Origin: Solirubrobacterales bacterium
GTDB taxonomy: Bacteria; Actinomycetota; Thermoleophilia; Solirubrobacterales; Solirubrobacteraceae
Reading direction: 5' to 3'
Assembly: GCA_003244035.1 (NCBI GenBank)
Contig: QHBV01000283.1
Coordinates: 20,533-28,715, forward strand
Length of the DNA stretch: 8,183 nt
Part shown: in pieces, positions 1 to 5,808 of the stretch
Position numbering within the stretch: position 1 is the first letter of the stretch
Layout: every line of letters starts with the position of its first letter
Translations under genes and position numbers: made by a program
Notes under the pieces: generated by a model
Told to the model about the DNA's origin: nothing
The model's input: only the letters and a program-made list of their open reading frames with translations
The model's database searches: none

Positions 1-1817
1 GCCATGATGTCGAGGTCCATCGGGGTCGCCTCGCCGGACTCGATCCGACCCAGCATCTTGACCGTCCAGTTCGTGCCCTCGCGGCACGGGACGCACTTGC
101 CGCAGGACTCGTGCGCGTAGAACTTCGCGAGCTTGAGCGCGACCTCGAGCACGCTGTGGCTGTCGTCGACGACGATGATCGCCCCCGAGCCGAGCATCGT
201 TCCGGCCTTGGCGAGCGTGTCGAAGTCGTAGGCGACGTCGAGGTCGTCCCCCGTGAGCACGGGCGCGCTCGAGCCGCCCGGGAACCACAGCTTGACCTCG
301 TGGCCCTCCGGGGGGCCGCCGGCGAGGCCGTAGATGATCTCCCTGGAGGAGGTTCCGAGCACCACCTCGTAGTTGCCCGGCCGCCGCACGTCGCCGGAGA
401 CCGACACGAGCTTGGTCCCGGTCGAGCTCTCGGTCCCGATCTTCGCGTACTCCCCGCCGCCCATGCGGATGATGTGGGGCACGGTGCACAGCGTCTCGAC
501 GTTGTTGATCAGAGTCGGCCCGTCGTACAGGCCCTCGATCGCGGGGAAGGGCGGCTTCAGCCTGGGGTTGCCGCGCTTGCCTTCGAGGGAGTCGAGCAGC
601 CCCGTCTCCTCGCCGCAGATGTAGGCCCCGGCGCCGCGGTGGAGCACCAGCTTCAGCGCGTGCCCAGAGCCGAGGATGTCCTCGCCGATGTAACCGGCCG
701 TAGCTGCTTGCGCGATCGCCGCCTCGAGGATGTCGGCCTGGTGGGAATATTCACCCCGGATGTAGATGAACGCCCTGTCGATCCCGGTCGCCCAGGTCGC
801 GATCACGATCCCTTCGAGCAGCATGTGCGGACTCTTCTGCATCAGCTCGCGGTCCTTGAATGTCCCGGGCTCGGACTCGTCGGCGTTGCAGACCAGGTAC
901 TTGTCCATGTCGCCCTTGGGCAAGAAGGAGGCCTTCTTGCCCATCTGGAAGCCGGCGCCGCCGCGGCCGCGCAGCCCCGAGTCCATGATGCTGCTCAGCG
1001 CCTCCTCGGGGGCCATCGCCAGCGCCTTGCGCAGCGACTGGTACCCACCGCGGCGCTCGTATACCGCCAGCGTGTTCAGCCCGGGCTCGTCGATGTCGTC
1101 GAACAGGATCGTCGTGCGCTCGCCGCCGCGGCCGCTCGCGGCCTTGGGGTCGGCACACCGGAGCTTGCGAACCTGCTTGTCAGCGAGCACCGGGCCGCCG
1201 GCGCGCAGGTCCTCGAGGATCCGCTCCGCGTCGCTCGTTTCGAGCGGGCCGACGTACTCGCCGTCGACCGAGGCCATCGGCGCGAGGTCGCACGCCCCTA
1301 GGCACTCGAACGAGCGCACCGTGACGTTGGGGTCCTGCTCCGCGGCGGCGGCCATCGCCGCATAGAAGTCGTCGGCCCCACGCAGCGAGCAACTGATGTT
1401 GGTGCACACGAACACGTCGTGGCGAGGCTTGGGCGCGTTGGCGAACATGTCGTAGAAGGTCGCGACGCTGGTCAGGTACGCCGGCGTCACCTGCATCACC
1501 GCGGCGACCTGCTCGATCGCCTCCGGCGAGCACCAGCCGTGCTCCTGCTGGGCCGCGTGCAGCGCAGGGATCGCGGCGGAGCGCCGGTCGGGGTACTTGA
1601 CCATCGCGCCGATGATCGCGCTGCGCAGCCGGTCGGGAACCGGTGTCGTGGCCGGATCGGGGACTGCCGCGGGGGGCTTGGTCAGGTCGACGGCGTCATC
1701 CCACCCGGGGACCCGCGAGCCGTGGGCGAAGCGCGGGACCGGTCCGATTGCGGGGCTCGTCGGTCGATTCCCCTCGGAGCCGGCGGGGCTCGCCGATCGC
1801 GGACGCCGGAGGCTCAC
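1..1817 (-). CDS. nuoEF: NADH-quinone oxidoreductase NuoE-NuoF fusion (3' end outside window)
   Basis: This protein oxidises NADH at the tip of complex I and passes electrons through FMN and Fe-S clusters. Reading the minus strand gives 605 residues with no stop before the window edge. Residues about 70-205 are a NuoE thioredoxin-like [2Fe-2S] domain with ligands C138, C143 (CTNISC) and C172, C176 (CLGAC). A linker of roughly 25-30 residues without any Met follows. NuoF begins near residue 222: the glycine-rich NADH/FMN loop GLRGRGGAGF is at 281-290 and the N3 cluster cysteines are C572, C575 and C578 (SCGKCVPC). The fourth N3 cysteine, expected about 40 residues on, lies outside the window. 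The start is GTG at 1817, overlapping the nuoD stop as GTGA, with GGAGGG eight bases upstream (1826-1831). Residues 1-65 are a Pro/Ala-rich extension before the NuoE core. HoxF of NAD-reducing hydrogenases has the same E-F order, but the neighbouring nuoA-D genes point to complex I. Confidence 0.93.
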   Translation of the reverse strand, partial: MSLRRPRSASPAGSEGNRPTSPAIGPVPRFAHGSRVPGWDDAVDLTKPPAAVPDPATTPVPDRLRSAIIGAMVKYPDRRSAAIPALHAAQQEHGWCSPEAIEQVAAVMQVTPAYLTSVATFYDMFANAPKPRHDVFVCTNISCSLRGADDFYAAMAAAAEQDPNVTVRSFECLGACDLAPMASVDGEYVGPLETSDAERILEDLRAGGPVLADKQVRKLRCADPKAASGRGGERTTILFDDIDEPGLNTLAVYERRGGYQSLRKALAMAPEEALSSIMDSGLRGRGGAGFQMGKKASFLPKGDMDKYLVCNADESEPGTFKDRELMQKSPHMLLEGIVIATWATGIDRAFIYIRGEYSHQADILEAAIAQAATAGYIGEDILGSGHALKLVLHRGAGAYICGEETGLLDSLEGKRGNPRLKPPFPAIEGLYDGPTLINNVETLCTVPHIIRMGGGEYAKIGTESSTGTKLVSVSGDVRRPGNYEVVLGTSSREIIYGLAGGPPEGHEVKLWFPGGSSAPVLTGDDLDVAYDFDTLAKAGTMLGSGAIIVVDDSHSVLEVALKLAKFYAHESCGKCVPCREGTNWTVKMLGRIESGEATPMDLDIM

Positions 1818-3067
1818 CGGTCGATCCCTCCGAGGATCGGGTCGAGCATCGCGAGCGTCGCGATCAGATCGGCGATGTAACCGTCCTTGACCATCGGGGC
1901 GAGCGCCTGCAGGTTGACGAAGCTCGGGTCGCGCATGTGCACCCGCGCGGGCTTCGCCGAACCGTCGGCGCGGACGAAGCAGCCGAGCTCCCCGCGCGGA
2001 CCCTCGATCGGGTAGTACGCCTCGCCGGGCGGGACCCGGAAGCCCTCGGTGACGAGCTTGAAGTGGTGGATCAGCGCCTCCATGCTCGTAGCCAGCTCAT
2101 GACGAGGAGGCAGAGACACTTTCCGATCGGGCGTGATGTGGGGGCCCTCGGGCAGGCCCGCGAGCGCCTGCTCGATGATCTTCACCGATTCGTACAGCTC
2201 CGCGTGACGGACCCGGTAGCGATCGTAATTGTCCCCAGCGGTGCCGACCGGGATCTTGAAGTCGAAGTGGTCATAGCTGCAGTAGGGCGCCGCCTTGCGC
2301 AGGTCCCAGGGATTGCCCGTCGCGCGCAGCAGCGGTCCGGTGACGCCGAGCCCCAGCAACGTCTGCTCGTCGAGTGGCGCGGTGCCGTGCAGGCGCTGCA
2401 GGACGATCTGGTTCTTCTCGAGCAGGTCGGCGTACTGGTCGGCCCGCGCCGGCATCCCCTTGACGAACGCGCTCACCTTCTCGGCGAACCCCCGGGGGAT
2501 GTCCTCCATCACGCCGCCGACCTGGAAGTAGCGGGTGTGCATGCGCTGGCCCGATGAGAACTCGAACAGGTCCAGGATGGTCTCGCGCTCCCGGAAGCAG
2601 TACCAGAACGGGGAGATCGCGCCCAGGTCGAGCGCGCTGGTCCCGAGCCACACCAGGTGCGAGGCGATGCGGTTGAGCTCGAGGTGGATCACGCGCAGGT
2701 ACTGCGCGCGGGGCGGGACCTCGACCCCGAGCAGCTCCTCGACCGCGCCGCAGAACGCCATCGCGTTGAAGTAGTAGCTGACGTAGTCCATCCGCTCGAC
2801 TACGGGGATCACCTTCCAGTAGGCCTTGTCCTCGGCGGTCTTCTCGATCCCGGTGTGGACGTAGCCGACGATCGGCTTGATGTCGCGGACGACCTCGCCC
2901 TCGAGCGTGGCCAGCAGCCGCAGCACGCCGTGCGTGGAGGGATGGTGAGGACCGATGTTGAGCGTCAGCAGCTCGCGGCTGGGACCTTCCCCCTCGTCGG
3001 CATGGACGGTTTCCTGCGCGAGCGTGATCGACTCCTCACGCTTGCGGTAGTCCTCGGTGAGGGTCAC
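1814..3067 (-). CDS. nuoD: NADH-quinone oxidoreductase subunit D
   Basis: NuoD is the 49-kDa subunit of the complex I connecting module; with NuoB it forms the quinone-reduction site. The 417-residue product has the family landmarks GPHHPSTHG (39-47), GYVHTGIEK (68-76) and ERMDYVSYYFNAMAF (91-105), and ends in DPILGGIDR. From the known Thermus Nqo4 quinone-site residues His38 and Tyr87, the equivalents here are H46 and Y95, with the same 49-residue spacing. Two GTG codons can start the gene, at 3073 and 3067. I prefer 3067: it overlaps the nuoC stop as GTGA, exactly as nuoEF does with nuoD, and a GGA core lies eight bases upstream, whereas that core is only two bases from 3073. NuoC and NuoD are separate here, unlike the fused NuoCD of E. 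coli. The end of the gene carries the ribosome-binding site for nuoEF. Confidence 0.97.
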   Translation of the reverse strand: MTLTEDYRKREESITLAQETVHADEGEGPSRELLTLNIGPHHPSTHGVLRLLATLEGEVVRDIKPIVGYVHTGIEKTAEDKAYWKVIPVVERMDYVSYYFNAMAFCGAVEELLGVEVPPRAQYLRVIHLELNRIASHLVWLGTSALDLGAISPFWYCFRERETILDLFEFSSGQRMHTRYFQVGGVMEDIPRGFAEKVSAFVKGMPARADQYADLLEKNQIVLQRLHGTAPLDEQTLLGLGVTGPLLRATGNPWDLRKAAPYCSYDHFDFKIPVGTAGDNYDRYRVRHAELYESVKIIEQALAGLPEGPHITPDRKVSLPPRHELATSMEALIHHFKLVTEGFRVPPGEAYYPIEGPRGELGCFVRADGSAKPARVHMRDPSFVNLQALAPMVKDGYIADLIATLAMLDPILGGIDR

Positions 3068-3573
3068 TGCCACTTTCCGTAACTGTTCTCTTCGTTGTAG
3101 GTGAACAGCACCGGCTCACCACCGGTGGGGAAGTCGCGGCGTTGGGGGAATCCCTGATAGTCCTCGGGCATCAGGATCCGGCGCAGGTCAGGGTGGCCGT
3201 CGAACACGACCCCGAACATGTCGTACACCTCGCGCTCGGGGAAGTCGGCGCCGGGAAACAGGCCGACGACCGAGGCGATCCGCGGGGTGCCGGAGTAGAG
3301 CCTCGCCTTGACGGTGATGCGATCGACGTTGTACATGTCGAGCAGCTCGTAGAGGACCCCGAGGCGGGGCTCCTCGGGATAGTAGTCACAGCCGTGCAGG
3401 CTCGCGAGAAACGTGTAGCCCTTGGCGTGCAGGTGCTCGAGCACTGGCTGGACATGGGCCGGGTCGGCGATCAAAGTCGCCCGGTCGCGGTGGTAGTCGG
3501 TCGCGAGGATCGAGCCGGGATCGGCCTCGCGGAGCTCCTGCGCGGTCAGCTCGAGTCCCGTCGCGTCAGGCAC
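3064..3573 (-). CDS. nuoC: NADH-quinone oxidoreductase subunit C
   Basis: NuoC is the 30-kDa peripheral-arm subunit of complex I and carries no cofactor. The product has 169 residues from the preferred start. The family signature is clear: EREVYDMFG at 113-121, FDGHPDLRRIL at 124-134, then MPEDYQGFP and RRDFP. The usual Leu before the basic pair (PLRKDFP) is Gln here (PQRRDFP). I chose GTG at 3573, which overlaps the nuoB stop by eight bases and has a GGGGA element eight bases upstream. An in-frame ATG at 3600 adds nine residues, but it would overlap nuoB by 35 bases and shows no ribosome-binding site. The gene sits between nuoB and nuoD in the standard order. The identity is secure; the start is less so. 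Confidence 0.95.
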   Translation of the reverse strand: MPDATGLELTAQELREADPGSILATDYHRDRATLIADPAHVQPVLEHLHAKGYTFLASLHGCDYYPEEPRLGVLYELLDMYNVDRITVKARLYSGTPRIASVVGLFPGADFPEREVYDMFGVVFDGHPDLRRILMPEDYQGFPQRRDFPTGGEPVLFTYNEENSYGKWQ

Positions 3574-4258
3574 CGGCCGTGTCCCCAGGCTGAAACACAT
3601 TGATCGCGGCGCTGTCCATGTCCGTCTCGGGGAGCAGCTCCTCGGTGCCGACCGCCTCGTAGCGCTCGCGCCAGCCGTCGGGCGGGTGGCCCTGGATCTT
3701 GTCGCGCAGCTTCAGGATCCCGTGCGCGAGCGCCTCGGGCCGCGGGGGGCAACCGGGGACGTGAACGTCGATCGGCATGAACTTGTCCGAGGGCACGAGC
3801 GCGTAATTGTTGAACACGCCCATCGAGGAGCAGCAGGCGCCCATCGAGATCGCCCACTTGGGCTCGAGCATCTGGTCCCACAGCCGCCGGATCACGGGGG
3901 CCATCTTGATCGAGACGCGCCCCGCGATGATGATCAGGTCGGCCTGACGGGGTGACGCCCGGAATGCCTCGAACCCGAATCGCGCGATGTCCACGCGCGA
4001 GGCGACCACGTGCATCTGCTCGATCGCGCAGCACGCGAGGCCGAAGCTCAGCGGCCACAGCGAGTTCGACCGCCCCCAGGCGACCGCCTTCTCGACCGTC
4101 GTGGTCATCACGCGCTCCTCGACGTAGCGCCGCAGCGCCTCGTCCGAGAGGTCTCCCCGGAGCATGTCGCGAGCCGCAAGCTGGCGGGAGCGAAGGTCGC
4201 CCCCGGTGGCCGGCGGGCCACCGGGGGCGGGACCAAGCTTCTCGCGCTTTATTTCCAC
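3566..4258 (-). CDS. nuoB: NADH-quinone oxidoreductase subunit B
   Basis: NuoB holds cluster N2, the last [4Fe-4S] centre before quinone in complex I. The N2 ligands are visible: tandem C76-C77 in FGLACCAIE, C142 in MGACCSSMG and C170 in VPGCPPRPE (numbered from GTG 4258, 230 residues). The stretch after the third ligand is usually GACASSGGMF; here it reads GACCSSMGVF, with an extra Cys at 143 and the Gly-Gly broken. Start choice is uncertain. GTG 4258 overlaps nuoA by ten bases and has GGGGAG seven bases upstream. ATG 4108 has GAGGAG six bases upstream and would give 180 residues, close to the usual family length, but leaves a 140-base gap after nuoA. The intervening 50 residues are Pro/Gly-rich, then a helix-like stretch (LSDEALRRYVEERV) running smoothly into the core, which favours the longer form. 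GTG 4279 is a third, weaker option. Confidence 0.95.
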   Translation of the reverse strand: MEIKREKLGPAPGGPPATGGDLRSRQLAARDMLRGDLSDEALRRYVEERVMTTTVEKAVAWGRSNSLWPLSFGLACCAIEQMHVVASRVDIARFGFEAFRASPRQADLIIIAGRVSIKMAPVIRRLWDQMLEPKWAISMGACCSSMGVFNNYALVPSDKFMPIDVHVPGCPPRPEALAHGILKLRDKIQGHPPDGWRERYEAVGTEELLPETDMDSAAINVFQPGDTAGA

Positions 4259-4605
4259 TCGAGCGCTCCCCGTCGCCACACGTAGACGAACGCGATCATC
4301 AGCAGGACGACGAACACGACCGTCTCACTCGCTGCGAAGGCGCCGAACGCCCGCAGCTGCACCGCGATCGGGTACAGGAAGATCACCTCGATGTCGAACA
4401 GGATGAACAGCATCGCGATCAGGTAGAAGCTGATCCCGAAGCGGAACCCCTGGCGGATGTCCGACGGCAGCCCGCACTCGTACGGCGAGAGCTTGGAGCG
4501 GTTCGGGCTGCGCTGCCCTAGAAACAGGTTCAAGACCCCGAACAACACCCCCACCACGCCGCCGAGAACGAGGAAGACCATCGCTGGTAGGTAGGTTCGA
4601 AGCAC
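4249..4605 (-). CDS. nuoA: NADH-quinone oxidoreductase subunit A
   Basis: NuoA is a small membrane-arm subunit of complex I next to the quinone cavity. The 118-residue product has three predicted membrane helices at about 5-29, 58-82 and 90-110. Between the first two lies the conserved loop with YECG (42-45), and FDIEVIFLYP (70-79) carries the conserved acidic residues D71 and E73. The residue after LYP is Ile instead of the common Trp. GTG at 4605 is taken as start because it gives a normal-length first helix. ATG at 4581 would cut eight residues, and neither has a clear ribosome-binding site. A TATAGA box seven bases before GTG 4605 suggests a nearly leaderless transcript. This is the first gene of the nuo operon, with the divergent membrane-protein gene beginning 32 bases away. 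Confidence 0.95.
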   Translation of the reverse strand: MLRTYLPAMVFLVLGGVVGVLFGVLNLFLGQRSPNRSKLSPYECGLPSDIRQGFRFGISFYLIAMLFILFDIEVIFLYPIAVQLRAFGAFAASETVVFVVLLMIAFVYVWRRGALEWK

Positions 4606-4642
4606 GGCAGTGTCTATATCATCGCAGGGGGCGCAAGGTGAA
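4606..4642 (-). promoter_or_regulatory. candidate nuo operon promoter
   Basis: On the minus strand TATAGA (4613-4618) lies seven bases before the nuoA GTG, and TTCACC (4637-4642) lies 18 bases further upstream. This fits a weak sigma-70-type promoter whose transcript would start at or next to the start codon. The -35 element would overlap the GTG of the divergent gene. The same AT-rich patch reads TATATC on the plus strand, so it could serve both directions. It is the only AT-rich patch in the gap, but both hexamers depart from consensus. Confidence 0.35.
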
Positions 4643-5078
4643 AGAGGTCCACATCGTCATCGGCGCGCTCGCGATCGGGCTCAGTTCGATCGCGGCAGTG
4701 TACGGGGCCTGGCTGTGGTGGCGCGCCCGGTCGAGCGCCTGGTTCTGGCGAGCGCTTCGCGCGGCGCAGGTTGTGATCGTGGTGCAGGTGGCACTCGGCG
4801 GCGTGCTCGAGCTGACGGGCCACAAGGTGCCGGGCCTGCACATCGTCTACGGCCTCTTGCCGCTGGCGGTCTCGTTCCTCGCCGAGCAGCTACGTGTGTC
4901 CTGCGCACAGATGGTGCTCGACGCGCGGGGGCACGAATCGGCCGCGGCCGTCGGCGAGCTGCCCCACGACGAGCAGCAGTCGGTGGTGCTCGCGATCCTG
5001 CAGCGCGAGCTGGGCGTGATGACACTCGCGGCGATCGTGATCGTGGTGCTGCTGGCACGGGCGGCGGGGACCGCCTAG
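4638..5078 (+). CDS. small multi-pass membrane protein of unknown function
   Basis: I do not recognise a named family. The 146-residue product has four likely membrane helices at about 4-28, 43-60, 66-84 and 124-142. A charged soluble segment lies between helices three and four (about 86-122, including AQMVLDARGHE and LPHDEQQ). The end of helix two and start of helix three contain QVALGGVLELTGH and PGLHIVYG, with H62 and H68 near the membrane surface. The Q-x-x-LGG-x4-TG run is reminiscent of heme-A-synthase-like membrane proteins, but this is weak and no second half is present. The start is GTG 4638, with AGGGGG six bases upstream (4626-4631), a good ribosome-binding site. It is divergent from nuoA and convergent with the flavin reductase gene. 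Hydrophobicity and codon pattern support a real gene; a respiratory role is only a guess from position. Confidence 0.8.
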   Translation: MKEVHIVIGALAIGLSSIAAVYGAWLWWRARSSAWFWRALRAAQVVIVVQVALGGVLELTGHKVPGLHIVYGLLPLAVSFLAEQLRVSCAQMVLDARGHESAAAVGELPHDEQQSVVLAILQRELGVMTLAAIVIVVLLARAAGTA

Positions 5079-5086
5079 GCGCCCTC

Positions 5087-5112
5087 GGCCGTCCGGGGCA
5101 CGCCCGGGGGCC
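5087..5112. terminator. possible GC-rich hairpin between convergent genes
   Basis: CCGGG (5093-5097) and CCCGG (5103-5107) can pair around a five-base loop, and the flanking GGCC copies (5087-5090, 5109-5112) could extend the structure with a mismatch. It lies in the 69-base gap between two convergent genes, where a bidirectional terminator would be expected. There is no T-run on either side, so this is weak. Confidence 0.25.
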
Positions 5113-5147
5113 AGCGTGATGAGCAGTCCGCCGTGATGGCCAACAAC

Positions 5148-5684
5148 TCATCCGGCTGGGCGTGGCGGGCTGGCGGCCCACCCGTGATACCGGCCCGAGT
5201 ACCACAGCAGCGGATCGCCGCTGCCGAGCGCCAGAGCGACCACCTCGCCGATCGCGATCGTGTGGTCGCCGCCGGCGATCAGCTCGCGCAGCTCGCAGAT
5301 CGTCCACGCGAGCGAGCCCGCGATGATCGGCACGCCGCGCTCGATCCGGTGCTCGACGCCCTCGAGCTTCTCGGCCTCTGGCAGCTTCGAGGCGAACACC
5401 CCCGCCAGGTGCTTCTGGCTCGAGCTCAGCAGATTGAGCGCGAATCGGCCCGCCTCGCGCACGATCGGGAGCGTGCGGGCGCCGTTCTCGAAGCAGACCA
5501 GCACGAGCAGCGGATCGAGCGAGAGCGAGCACAGGGCATTGGCGGTCATCCCGCCGGCCCCCGCCGGCCCGGCGCTTGTGACCACCGCCACCCCGGTCGC
5601 GAAGCGGCCGAACACCTCGCGGAAGAGCTCTGGGTCGGCGCCGCGCTCAACGCCCGGCTGTATCGGATCGGCGCCGCGCTGCAT
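5148..5684 (-). CDS. flavin reductase-like domain protein
   Basis: This belongs to the flavin reductase-like, FMN-binding split-barrel family, which includes the NAD(P)H:flavin reductase partners of two-component monooxygenases (HpaC, RutF and relatives). The 178 residues match the usual length. Family features are FATGVAVVTS (28-37), GMTANALCSLSLDP (45-58), the CFENGARTLP segment (64-73), RFALNLL, AGGDHTIAIGEV and the closing LLWYSGRYHG. The family position usually reading DPPLV is DPLLV. The start is ATG 5684; no Shine-Dalgarno is visible, but TATAAC lies nine bases upstream, which suggests a leaderless or nearly leaderless message. The first 18 residues repeat the string RGADP, reflecting a short DNA direct repeat. 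No monooxygenase is in the window, so the partner enzyme and substrate are unknown. Some family members act alone as FMN/FAD reductases. Confidence 0.88.
   Translation of the reverse strand: MQRGADPIQPGVERGADPELFREVFGRFATGVAVVTSAGPAGAGGMTANALCSLSLDPLLVLVCFENGARTLPIVREAGRFALNLLSSSQKHLAGVFASKLPEAEKLEGVEHRIERGVPIIAGSLAWTICELRELIAGGDHTIAIGEVVALALGSGDPLLWYSGRYHGWAASPPRPAG
5635..5680. repeat. 13-bp direct repeat at the flavin reductase 5' end
   Basis: The 13-base string TCGGCGCCGCGCT occurs at 5635-5647 and again at 5668-5680, 33 bases apart and therefore in the same frame. It makes the gene's N-terminus read RGADP twice (residues 3-7 and 14-18). Extending left by three bases adds one mismatch. 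The string contains the palindrome GGCGCC. It could be a short in-frame duplication or just codon bias in GC-rich DNA. Confidence 0.5.
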
Positions 5685-5699
5685 CGCGATTTGGTTATA
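5685..5699 (-). promoter_or_regulatory. candidate -10 box for the flavin reductase gene
   Basis: On the minus strand TATAAC (5694-5699) stands nine bases before the ATG, in otherwise GC-rich DNA. A start about seven bases after the box would leave a leader of only one to three bases. The -35 position about 17 bases upstream reads TCGGCC, which matches TTGACA at only three positions. Confidence 0.45.
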
Positions 5700-5741
5700 G
5701 CGCGGCCAGTGGGCCGGGCCGAGAGCACGCCATCGAGATGG

Positions 5742-5786
5742 TCGTCCCCGGCGCCGGCGCCTGTGGTTGCCGCCGTTGGGGGACGA
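5742..5786. repeat. inverted repeat enclosing a 12-bp palindrome
   Basis: TCGTCCCC (5742-5749) and GGGGACGA (5779-5786) are a perfect eight-base inverted repeat. Inside the 29-base loop, next to the left arm, lies the perfect 12-base palindrome GGCGCCGGCGCC (5750-5761). The structure sits in the 124-base gap downstream of the lipoprotein gene and upstream of the flavin reductase promoter, both on the minus strand. It could terminate the lipoprotein transcript, although there is no T-run, or be an operator for the flavin reductase gene. The rest of the gap shows nothing else I can name. Confidence 0.45.
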
Positions 5787-5808
5787 TCGCGTACAGCAAC
5801 GAACGTCG

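Noticed and set aside
111..1301. Long plus-strand open frame of 396 codons
   Set aside because: It is antisense to nuoEF. Its product is an Arg/Val/Asp-rich string without recognisable motifs, while the minus strand reads as conserved NuoE/NuoF throughout.
1..1817. HoxF of an NAD-reducing hydrogenase instead of NuoEF
   Set aside because: The domain order is the same, but nuoA, nuoB, nuoC and nuoD lie immediately upstream in one operon. The region that would carry hydrogenase genes is not in the window.
1643..2557. Plus-strand open frame of 304 codons
   Set aside because: It is antisense to the end of nuoD and the start of nuoEF, with low-complexity composition typical of shadow frames in GC-rich DNA.
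4681..5532. Minus-strand open frame of 283 codons
   Set aside because: It overlaps the membrane protein and flavin reductase genes; the translation is mostly Arg, Ala and Pro.
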